Shown here: positions 1 to 5,399 of the stretch, one piece after another
Numbering within the stretch: position 1 is the first letter of the stretch
How the letters are laid out: every line of letters begins with the position of its first letter
NCBI GenBank assembly: GCA_030526455.1
Contig: JAUNCU010000187.1
Span: 1 to 5,484, forward strand
Length of the DNA: 5,484 nt
Source of the DNA: Bacteroidales bacterium
Lineage (GTDB): Bacteria; Bacteroidota; Bacteroidia; Bacteroidales; Muribaculaceae
Direction of reading: 5' to 3'
Position numbers and translations under genes: made by a program
Notes under the pieces: generated by a model
Seen by the model: only the letters and a program-made list of their open reading frames with translations
What the model was told of the DNA's origin: nothing
Databases searched by the model: none

Positions 1-41
1 CTTTCTCTACCATGGTGTCCATTTCTGGGTGACGCGATGAC

Positions 42-73
42 GAAGTCAGGAAAAAGGCGACTTTTTTATTTTT
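42..73 (+). terminator. Probable rho-independent terminator of a plus-strand gene at the left edge
   Basis: Positions 42-47 (GAAGTC) can pair with 59-64 (GACTTT, one G-T wobble) around an 11-nt loop, and a T-rich run (65-73, one A) follows. An alternative fold pairs AAAAAG (51-56) with CTTTTT (61-66) around a GCGA tetraloop. The T-run lies on the plus strand, so the site best serves a plus-strand gene ending at or before the left edge. Its hairpin is AT-rich and modest. It also lies just past the end of the minus-strand gene at 109, so it may separate two converging transcripts. No separate terminator was found for that minus-strand gene. Confidence 0.45.
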
Positions 74-108
74 CCCACACAGGGCCTTATGACACAATGC
101 GCAGCGGC

Positions 109-654
109 TTAATCCAATGCCACCTCCCGCTTCATCGAGGTGAAAAACACATCTTTCAACGACGCGTCCACATACACAACACGCCTATCACGGCTCGTGA
201 ACTCGATTTTCACAAAATCGTGGTCCTTGGTAAAATTCCGCCACCTGTCGCTGAAAGAGAGCATTGTGCTCACCACCTTATTCACATTCACACCCAGCAT
301 TTGCACATGTCCCACCACCGGCTGTGCCTTGCACCGATAGCCGTGGGCATTCAGCGCCACATCGCACATCGAGGCGCATAATTTGGCATAATTCACACAA
401 TTAGCCCCCGACTCGCGATCATAACGAATCGGCTCATTCTGGGATTGAAAAGAAAGAAAATCGCAAGTGCGACCCACACAGTAATCAACAATCTGGTCGG
501 CATCCATCCCCCGCGTTTCTGCAATTAAAACCCGGCATTGCGAAGCAGGCAACGAAATATCATTCGCCCTACAGCGCTCCTCCTGTAAAGATGCACTCAA
601 CCAAGCAAGCACCACCACTCCCACAGCACACAATATCAATATCTTTTTCACCAT
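109..654 (-). CDS. Small membrane-anchored or exported transglutaminase-like (Cys-His-Asp) protein
   Basis: 181 residues. The N-terminus is MVKK followed by a hydrophobic stretch (about residues 5-20), which reads as a signal anchor or an uncleaved or weak signal peptide. No lipobox is present, so the rest should lie outside the cytoplasm. The core fits the transglutaminase-like/papain fold: GANCVNYAKLC places a cysteine at 86 at the start of a helix, KDHDFVKIEF puts His145 on a strand, and VVYVDASLKD puts Asp163 on the next strand. The order and rough spacing (59 and 18 residues) match the family's catalytic triad. Members of this superfamily include cross-linking enzymes, proteases and inactive versions, so the substrate is unknown. 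The protein is small, essentially one domain, and rich in cysteine (nine, including 28, 40, 59, 64, 93, 97, 108). The start at 654 is supported by a strong promoter 33 bp upstream and by the membrane segment beginning there. It appears to be a single-gene unit. The fold assignment is inferred from motifs alone. Confidence 0.8.
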   Translation of the reverse strand: MVKKILILCAVGVVVLAWLSASLQEERCRANDISLPASQCRVLIAETRGMDADQIVDYCVGRTCDFLSFQSQNEPIRYDRESGANCVNYAKLCASMCDVALNAHGYRCKAQPVVGHVQMLGVNVNKVVSTMLSFSDRWRNFTKDHDFVKIEFTSRDRRVVYVDASLKDVFFTSMKREVALD

Positions 655-686
655 AATTCACACATTGAAAGTAGAAAATCTACATG

Positions 687-718
687 CAAAAATAATAAAC
701 TAATTTTTTATTAGCAAA
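687..718 (-). promoter_or_regulatory. Bacteroidota-type promoter of the transglutaminase-like gene
   Basis: On the minus strand TTTG (718-715) is followed after exactly 20 bp by TATTTTTG (694-687), matching the Bacteroidota -33/-7 consensus TTTG-N19-21-TAnnTTTG at every specified base. The spacer is AT-rich. Transcription would start a few bases past 687, giving a leader of roughly 25-28 nt before the ATG at 654. No Shine-Dalgarno sequence is visible in that leader, as is usual in this phylum. Confidence 0.75.
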
Positions 719-747
719 CACCTGTATCGAAACGCAGAACATTGTAG

Positions 748-767
748 GGACGCGATACTTCGCGTCC
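748..767. repeat. Perfect 8-bp inverted repeat with 4-nt loop, REP-like
   Basis: GGACGCGA (748-755) and TCGCGTCC (760-767) are exact reverse complements around the loop TACT. The stem is GC-rich while the neighbouring promoter DNA is AT-rich. No T-run follows on either strand, so it is not a simple terminator. A weaker hairpin overlaps it, CGTC (763-766) with GACG (777-780), helped by inner GC pairs. Position between two genes and the compact form resemble REP-type intergenic palindromes. Only one copy is in this window, so repeat status is inferred. Confidence 0.55.
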
Positions 768-823
768 GCGCCAGGCGACGGTTATTCTATTGGTCGATTA
801 TGCAAGGATAGCCCCATCCGCAC

Positions 824-858
824 AAAAACAAAGGCCGCCTGTATTGAGAAGCGACCTT
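824..858 (-). terminator. Rho-independent terminator of the acetyltransferase/beta-galactosidase operon
   Basis: Read on the minus strand, AAGGTCGC (858-851) pairs with GCGGCCTT (838-831) as an 8-bp stem with one T-G wobble and a 12-nt loop. TGTTTTTG follows, with its T-run at 828-824. It lies about 25 bp after the beta-galactosidase stop codon, where an operon terminator is expected. It separates this operon from the next minus-strand gene, which has its own promoter. Confidence 0.7.
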
Positions 859-883
859 GTGATTTATTTGGGTGCAAAGACCT

Positions 884-3800
884 CTATTTCACGATGGGCT
901 TGAGGGCCACCTTGAAGGTGTATTCTCCGCTTTTGACGCGGTATTTTTCGAGGGCTTCGGCATTGCGGCTCCAACTGTCGATGCCGCCTACGCCTGCCTG
1001 CACCATGTCGAGGTAGAGATTGGTGAACTTCGACTTCTCCACCTGTGCGGGGTGGCGCTGCTTTTTGGCATCGCCTTCATCGAGCGAGAGCACATCGTAA
1101 TGGAGCGCCGATGCACTGCCCCAGCCGTAGCGCTGCTGCGAACTCTCGTCGCAGCACATCACGAAGAGGCCTTCTCCCGATGCGTCTACCTGCTTCCACC
1201 AGCGCACATCGCAGTGGTTTCCAGTCTCTTGCGGACGAATGTAGGGATAGAATTGCTCGTCGGCGGTGAGGCTGTAGATGCCAAGGGGCTGCGATTCTTT
1301 TCGGTCGATGTAACTCTCCACGGGTCCACGGCCGTAGAATTCACTCTTGTCCATATCAAAAGGCATTTCCACCACCACGCCATAGCGAAGCATGTTGCTC
1401 ACCTTGGCATTCTCGTCGGGAATCATCGACAGATAGTAGATCATCTGCCCTTCCACATCCACGCGGTAACCCGCCACGATGGTGGTGTGGAGCAGCGGCA
1501 GCAGATAAGCAGCCGTCACCAGCACTTCGCCGGTGGAAAGATGCATCACATCCACATCGCCAGACAGCGTCATCTCCGGATTTCGCCAGAGCGCATACTT
1601 TTGATGGAGTTGCGCACCCATGTCGTTGTCGGTCACGGCGCGCCAGAAATTGGGCTTGATGGTGCCGCCTTCGCCTAGCATCGACTTACCCTTTACTGTC
1701 CATTTTGTCAGGTAGCCCGAAGCCTTGTCGAAGCGCAGTGAGAAGTCGGCTCCGTCCAGCAATATCTCGCCATCGGTGGTCGAGGTTTTAATCGTCTTTT
1801 GCTGATTGAACTGGATATTTTCAAAAGTTTCAATAGGCCTAATCTGAACGTCAATTTGTCGGTAAGCGACAACTTGATTTGCCTCCATCAGCGGCTCGGC
1901 TTGCTTGAGCAGGAACTGCACATTAAGCAGCAATTCAGCATCGCCATATTGGGCAATAGAGTAAGGCAAGGTGAAGGCTTTCGATGCCTGTGGTGCTACG
2001 TCTAAGTGGTCAATTTCACCACTGTCTACAGCGCTGCCGTCGGCCAGCAAAGTCCACACGAGTTTCACGTTGTCGAGGTTCTTAAAGAAGTGCTCATTTT
2101 TCACGCTTATCTTACCTTGCTTGGCGTCGATGGCTTCGGCCCAAATGCTTTGATAGAAGTAGCCCACTTCATGCATTTGTGGATTGGGCACACGGCCGGG
2201 GCCTATCAATCCGTTGCAGTTGAAATTGTTGTCCGACGGGTCGTAGGTGTTATAGTCGCCGCCATAGGTGAAAATTTCTCTGCCCTGCGCATCTTTGCCA
2301 CGGAGTGCCTGGTCCACGAAGTCCCAGATGAAACCGCCCTGGAATTTGGGGTATTTTCTCACCAGGTCCCAATACTCCTTGAATCCGCCGCTGGAGTTGC
2401 CCATGGCGTGGGAGTATTCACACTGGATGAGGGGCTTGCAGTCGTCGGCCGCGGTAGAGAGGGCGTATTTTTCACAAGCCGCTTGCGAGTAATACATGGG
2501 GCAGAAAATATCGGTGTTCTTGCCCTTGATGGCGCGCTCATAGTGCACGGGGCGCATGGGATCGACTTGCTTGATCCAGTCGTAGGCCGCGGTGAAGTTG
2601 GGGCCGTCAGCGGTTTCGTTGCCAAGGCTCCAGATGATCACGCTCGGGTGATTGTAGTTGATGGTCACATTATGCTGGTTGCGCTCCAGAATTTGCTTGG
2701 CAAATGGCTGATGCTTCGAGGGCGCATCGTCGCCGTATCCGAAGCCGTGCGATTCCTGGTTGGCTTCAGCCACCAGATAGAGGCCATACTGGTCGCAGAG
2801 GTCATACCAGCGTGGATCGTCGGGATAATGGCATGTGCGCACGGCGTTCACGTTGAATTGCTTCATGATTTTGATATCCTCAATCATGCGGTCGACGCTC
2901 ATCACGTAGCCGCCGTCGGGGTCTATCTCATGGCGGTTTACGCCTTTTATCATTACGGGTTTGCCATTCACGAGCAACTGTCCGCCGCTGATTTCCACGC
3001 TGCGGAAGCCCACTTTCTGCACCACATATTCAGGGCGCTTTCCCTTCACTTCGGCCACGAGGGTGTAGAGGTAGGGCGTCTCGGCCGTCCATGCCTTCAC
3101 GTTGGGCACTGTGGCGCGCTCGCCTTGAGCCACCACCTTGCCATCGGCGTCGTAGAGGGTGTAGGCCACGGGGGCGGTGGCATCGGTGGTGATGGTGAGC
3201 ACACCGTCGGTATAGTCGTTCACCAGTCGGGTGTCGATCTTGATATCGTTGATGTGGCGGCCCTTGTCGCGGCAGTAGAGATAACTCTCGCGAGCCACAC
3301 CCGAGAGGCGCCAGAAGTCTTGGTCTTCGCAGTACGACCCATCACACCAGCGCATCACCTGAAAGGCGATAAGGTTCTTTCCCGGCTTCACATATTTGGT
3401 AATATCAAATTCGCATGCCACCTTGCTATCTTCACTGTAGCCTACGAATTTGCCATTTACGTACAAATAAATGCACGATGTCACCGAGCCGAAATGGGCT
3501 ATCACCTGCTGCCCTTTCCACGAGGCGGGAATCTCAATTTCGCGGCGATAACTGCCCACATGATTGTCCTTGATGGGGGGCTCTGGCGGATTGTTTTTGT
3601 AATGCCCACGCCATGCAAACCCCACGTTGAGATAAACGGGATCGCCGCATCCGTTGAGTTCCCACATGCCGGGCACGGGCATTGAGCGCCAGGCCGAGTC
3701 GTCGACTTTCGCGCTGTAGAAGTCGGCGGGGCGCTGGTCGGCATTTTCCACATAGTGAAATTTCCACGTGCCGTCGAGCGAGAGAAATCGCGAGGAGTTC

Positions 3801-3964
3801 GCCTTGTTGCCCTCAAGGGCTTTTTCCTTCGTTTCATAAGCGAAGAAGGTGGCGTGCGATGGCATGCGATTCACTGCATTCACCTGCAGGTCGCGCCATT
3901 CGTTTTGCGCCACACCGCTCAGCGAGAAGGCGGCGCACAAGGTTAAAAGTGATAGGTTTTTCAT
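884..3964 (-). CDS. Exported LacZ-type beta-galactosidase, glycoside hydrolase family 2
   Basis: 1026 residues, about the length of E. coli LacZ (1023 mature). It should hydrolyse terminal beta-galactosides in the periplasm. Residues 1-19 form a type I signal peptide with likely cleavage at GVA|QNEW, leaving Gln20; there is no lipobox. Domains in order: sugar-binding jelly roll (about 52-222), Ig-like domain (about 238-325), TIM barrel (about 327-620), a further beta domain (about 630-712) and the beta-galactosidase small-chain domain (about 737-1021). Matches to E. coli: acid/base Glu450 in WSLGNE (E461), nucleophile Glu516 in QCEYSHAMGNS (E537), magnesium ligands Glu404 and His406 in QESHG (E416, H418), His379 in CHYP (H391), His519 (H540), Trp547 in GGFIWDFVDQ (W568), and Trp998 in DSWS (W999). 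It appears intact and active. It is the second gene of an operon, 27 bp after the acetyltransferase stop, with no obvious Shine-Dalgarno site. The natural galactoside (lactose, plant or host glycan) cannot be told from the sequence. Confidence 0.96.
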   Translation of the reverse strand: MKNLSLLTLCAAFSLSGVAQNEWRDLQVNAVNRMPSHATFFAYETKEKALEGNKANSSRFLSLDGTWKFHYVENADQRPADFYSAKVDDSAWRSMPVPGMWELNGCGDPVYLNVGFAWRGHYKNNPPEPPIKDNHVGSYRREIEIPASWKGQQVIAHFGSVTSCIYLYVNGKFVGYSEDSKVACEFDITKYVKPGKNLIAFQVMRWCDGSYCEDQDFWRLSGVARESYLYCRDKGRHINDIKIDTRLVNDYTDGVLTITTDATAPVAYTLYDADGKVVAQGERATVPNVKAWTAETPYLYTLVAEVKGKRPEYVVQKVGFRSVEISGGQLLVNGKPVMIKGVNRHEIDPDGGYVMSVDRMIEDIKIMKQFNVNAVRTCHYPDDPRWYDLCDQYGLYLVAEANQESHGFGYGDDAPSKHQPFAKQILERNQHNVTINYNHPSVIIWSLGNETADGPNFTAAYDWIKQVDPMRPVHYERAIKGKNTDIFCPMYYSQAACEKYALSTAADDCKPLIQCEYSHAMGNSSGGFKEYWDLVRKYPKFQGGFIWDFVDQALRGKDAQGREIFTYGGDYNTYDPSDNNFNCNGLIGPGRVPNPQMHEVGYFYQSIWAEAIDAKQGKISVKNEHFFKNLDNVKLVWTLLADGSAVDSGEIDHLDVAPQASKAFTLPYSIAQYGDAELLLNVQFLLKQAEPLMEANQVVAYRQIDVQIRPIETFENIQFNQQKTIKTSTTDGEILLDGADFSLRFDKASGYLTKWTVKGKSMLGEGGTIKPNFWRAVTDNDMGAQLHQKYALWRNPEMTLSGDVDVMHLSTGEVLVTAAYLLPLLHTTIVAGYRVDVEGQMIYYLSMIPDENAKVSNMLRYGVVVEMPFDMDKSEFYGRGPVESYIDRKESQPLGIYSLTADEQFYPYIRPQETGNHCDVRWWKQVDASGEGLFVMCCDESSQQRYGWGSASALHYDVLSLDEGDAKKQRHPAQVEKSKFTNLYLDMVQAGVGGIDSWSRNAEALEKYRVKSGEYTFKVALKPIVK

Positions 3965-3991
3965 CTGCTGTTGTTTATGCTAAGTAATTAT

Positions 3992-4588
3992 CTAAAATTC
4001 AATCTTTTCTGGGTCGATGCGGTCGGCGTCGGTAATCTCGCGTATCACCTTGCAGGGCACGCCGGCCGCTATCACACCGGGCGGAATGTCGTTCACCACC
4101 ACACTGCCGGCGCCTATCACGCTGCCCTCGCCTATGGTCACGCCGCCACACACGGTGGCATTGGCGCCTATCCACACGCCGTCTTCAAGGGTGATGGGCT
4201 CGGAGGTTTCGTAGGCACCCGAACAGCGTTGCTCGGGGTGGAGGGGATGTCCGGCGCAGGAGAGCACCACGCCCGGCCCCAGCAGCACGCTGCGCCCTAT
4301 GTGGATGGGCGAGGTGTCGAGAAAGGTGCAGTTGTAGTTCACCAGCGCAAATCCCTTGAAATGCACATTGAAACCGAAGTCGCAATGAAAACTGGGCATG
4401 AGATACACCGAGGAGTGATAGGTGCCGAATAGGCGCATGAGGATGTTGCGCTGCGCCTTGGGGTCGTCTGGGTCGGAGTTGTTGAACTGCCAGCACAAGC
4501 GGCGCGCCTTTTCCTGCGCCGCGCGAGGGATGTGCATGGCGTTGCCCACAAAGCCCCGAGCCTCTTTTATGCGTGATATGATGTCCAT
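3992..4588 (-). CDS. Sugar O-acetyltransferase of the LacA/Maa hexapeptide-repeat family
   Basis: 198 residues from the chosen start. The family moves an acetyl group from acetyl-CoA to a sugar hydroxyl and acts as a cytoplasmic trimer of left-handed beta helices. Residues about 25-55 (ARRLCWQFNNSDPDD to LMRLFG) match the N-terminal maltose-acetyltransferase domain. Hexapeptide turns follow, such as IHIGRS, VLLGPG, VWIGAN, VTIGEG and SVIGAG. The catalytic His is His114 in CAGHPLH, matching LacA His115, and Asp91 in FLDTSP lies in the active-site region. The C-terminus, AAGVPCKVIREIT, is nearly the LacA sequence, while NYNCTFLDTSPIHIG is closer to Maa, so galactoside or maltose cannot be chosen as substrate. 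The frame is open upstream to an ATG at 4639, but the promoter's -7 element (4617-4624) lies between that ATG and 4588, so 4588 is the better start. No signal peptide. First gene of the operon with the beta-galactosidase. Confidence 0.9.
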   Translation of the reverse strand: MDIISRIKEARGFVGNAMHIPRAAQEKARRLCWQFNNSDPDDPKAQRNILMRLFGTYHSSVYLMPSFHCDFGFNVHFKGFALVNYNCTFLDTSPIHIGRSVLLGPGVVLSCAGHPLHPEQRCSGAYETSEPITLEDGVWIGANATVCGGVTIGEGSVIGAGSVVVNDIPPGVIAAGVPCKVIREITDADRIDPEKIEF

Positions 4589-4616
4589 GAAAAGTGAGTT
4601 GCTAAATAGTTTTTCA

Positions 4617-4646
4617 CAAAAATAGCGAAAAGGATGCAATTAGCAA
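4617..4646 (-). promoter_or_regulatory. Bacteroidota-type promoter of the acetyltransferase/beta-galactosidase operon
   Basis: On the minus strand TTG (4646-4644) is followed after 19 bp by TATTTTTG (4624-4617), a full match to the -7 consensus TAnnTTTG. Transcription would begin a few bases past 4617, giving a leader of about 20-24 nt to the ATG at 4588. This excludes the upstream in-frame ATG at 4639 for transcripts from this promoter. The element is about 24 bp from the divergent lipoprotein promoter, so one bound regulator could affect both. Confidence 0.65.
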
Positions 4647-4669
4647 TAAAAAAATCAGACCAAAAAATA

Positions 4670-4699
4670 CTGAAAACGACGAAATTTTTATTAACTTTG
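4670..4699 (+). promoter_or_regulatory. Bacteroidota-type promoter of the first lipoprotein gene
   Basis: TAACTTTG at 4692-4699 matches the -7 consensus TAnnTTTG. The -33 region is weak: 19 bp upstream there is only CTG (4670-4672) instead of TTTG. The assignment rests mainly on the -7 element and on the matching position of the better promoter of the next lipoprotein gene: 122 bp from the -7 element to the ATG here, 124 bp there. Confidence 0.55.
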
Positions 4700-4813
4700 C
4701 GAAAAACCTAATACAATACTGCGAATCTTTAAGATAGCGCTCTCGCATTATTCTCAACAAAATAGTAACACCTCCCCCACCGAGCGCACGGGGAAAACTA
4801 AAACCTCAACAAA
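4700..4813 (+). promoter_or_regulatory. Structured leader of the first lipoprotein gene, similar to the leader at 5284-5399
   Basis: The transcript should carry an untranslated leader of about 108 nt, long for a single small gene. It holds TGCGA (4720-4724) able to pair with TCGCA (4743-4747), and a second hairpin of CCCC (4775-4778) with GGGG (4790-4793) around 11 nt. The A-rich segment GAAAACTAAAACC leads to the ATG with no Shine-Dalgarno site. There is no ATG inside the leader, so no upstream peptide. TGCGAATC (4720-4727), AAGAT (4731-4735) and the GAAA-CTAAAA start region recur in the same order before the next lipoprotein gene. Function is unknown; a cis-acting RNA or a conserved translation enhancer are both possible. 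Confidence 0.45.
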
Positions 4814-5134
4814 ATGAAAAAGTACTTATTGACCATTGCCACAGTATTTGCCCTGGCAGCATGTAGCGGCGGTGGCGCACCCACCCCTACCGGCGACGCA
4901 GAAAAGGATGCAAAAGCAGTAATCGAATTCATGGTTCAAGAAATCAAGGATTGCAAGAGCATGGATGAAATCAACGGCCTTGAAGACAAGATGAAACCAA
5001 TGATTGAAGCATTCGAAAAATACGGTGAGGAAAATCCCGAATACAAGGAAAAATACGAAAAGGCTCAGCAGAAAGAAGGCCTGGCTCTCCTTGGCGTGAT
5101 GCTTGAAAAGGAAGCAGAATTAAAGAAAAAATAA
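4814..5134 (+). CDS. Small helical lipoprotein of unknown function
   Basis: 106 residues. MKKYLLTIATVFALAAC is a lipoprotein signal peptide with lipobox LAAC, so Cys17 should be lipidated and become the N-terminus. After a short Gly/Pro/Thr-rich linker (18-27) the rest is highly charged, rich in Glu and Lys, and looks helical throughout (about 28-105), probably a short helical hairpin or coiled coil. One further cysteine, Cys47, could form an intermolecular disulfide. The residues right after Cys17 (SGGGAPTP) lack the acidic surface-export signal known from some Bacteroidota, so an inward-facing location in the periplasm is somewhat more likely. I do not recognise the family. The gene has its own promoter and terminator, and a second small lipoprotein gene with a similar signal peptide and leader follows, which suggests a tandem pair. 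Confidence 0.88.
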   Translation: MKKYLLTIATVFALAACSGGGAPTPTGDAEKDAKAVIEFMVQEIKDCKSMDEINGLEDKMKPMIEAFEKYGEENPEYKEKYEKAQQKEGLALLGVMLEKEAELKKK

Positions 5135-5165
5135 TATAGTCCGCATCGCAGGCTAAACATTCCGC

Positions 5166-5208
5166 GCCACAACGCTCCAGCATTGTGGCCACGGCACCAT
5201 CACCGTGG
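5166..5208 (+). other. Two stem-loops between the lipoprotein stop and its terminator
   Basis: GCCACAA (5166-5172) pairs perfectly with TTGTGGC (5183-5189) around 10 nt. Next, CCACGG (5189-5194) pairs perfectly with CCGTGG (5203-5208) around CACCATCA. The second hairpin uses bases 5203-5208 that also form the 5' arm of the terminator at 5203-5242, so those two folds exclude each other. The hairpins also overlap in sequence at 5189. They may only protect the mRNA end, or they may influence termination. Confidence 0.5.
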
Positions 5209-5242
5209 GCAAGATCCAGCATCTTTGCGCACGGTTTTTTTT
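5203..5242 (+). terminator. Rho-independent terminator of the first lipoprotein gene
   Basis: The left arm 5203-5215 pairs with 5221-5234: CCGTG with CACGG, a G-G mismatch, then GCAAGAT with ATCTTTGC carrying one bulged T, around the loop CCAGC (5216-5220). That gives 12 base pairs. Eight consecutive T follow at 5235-5242. It ends 10 bp before the -33 element of the next promoter, so it isolates the two lipoprotein genes from each other. Confidence 0.8.
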
Positions 5243-5252
5243 CGTCACTTTA

Positions 5253-5283
5253 TTTGCAACTTCAATTCTTTTCGCTACATTTG
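5253..5283 (+). promoter_or_regulatory. Bacteroidota-type promoter of the second lipoprotein gene
   Basis: TTTG at 5253-5256, 19 bp of spacer, then TACATTTG at 5276-5283 gives a complete match to the Bacteroidota consensus. It directly follows the terminator of the gene before. The 124 bp from the -7 element to the ATG implies a leader of about 110 nt. Confidence 0.75.
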
Positions 5284-5399
5284 CAAAATCAAATCATAGT
5301 GCGAATCGCAAGATTTGGCCCGCGCACTTCACCATTTTATGAATAAGCGCCACCTGGCTTGGGCCAACAGGGGGCACGAAACTAAAAACTTTAAACAAA
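5284..5399 (+). promoter_or_regulatory. Structured leader of the second lipoprotein gene
   Basis: GTGCG (5299-5303) pairs with CGCAC (5323-5327) around 19 nt, at the place where the first lipoprotein leader has its TGCGA/TCGCA stem. TGCGAATC (5300-5307) and AAGAT (5310-5314) are shared with that leader in the same order. A second hairpin pairs TGGC (5355-5358) with GCCA (5363-5366) around TTGG, and a run of five G (5370-5374) follows. The A-rich GAAACTAAAAACTTTAAAC segment ends at the ATG, without a Shine-Dalgarno site. Role unknown. Confidence 0.45.

Noticed and set aside
2..22. Possible start of a minus-strand gene at the left edge (ATG at 22, MDTMVEK)
   Set aside because: Only seven codons are visible, and no TAnnTTTG promoter is seen between it and the gene at 109. 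The hairpin at 42-73 points to a plus-strand gene end instead.
37..381. A 114-codon plus-strand open frame overlapping the end of the transglutaminase-like gene
   Set aside because: Its start lies upstream of a terminator-like hairpin that would fall inside it. The product is low in complexity and rich in His and Arg, and the opposite strand holds a better gene with a promoter.
872..1678. A 268-codon plus-strand open frame antisense to the 3' part of the beta-galactosidase gene
   Set aside because: Same reasoning: a shadow of the GH2 coding sequence, His-rich, with no domain. Its start falls next to the operon terminator, not behind a promoter.
2006..3685. A 559-codon plus-strand open frame antisense to the beta-galactosidase gene
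   Set aside because: It lies wholly inside a gene with full family-level conservation on the other strand. Its product is rich in His, Val and Ala without recognisable motifs, as expected from mirrored codon bias. No promoter or start context was seen.
3971..4432. A 153-codon plus-strand open frame antisense to the acetyltransferase gene
   Set aside because: Glycine- and histidine-rich mirror of the hexapeptide repeats of the true gene; no own promoter or family motif.
4647..4669. Possible operator palindrome between the divergent promoters
   Set aside because: The stretch is A-rich but no inverted repeat of useful length could be found by eye.
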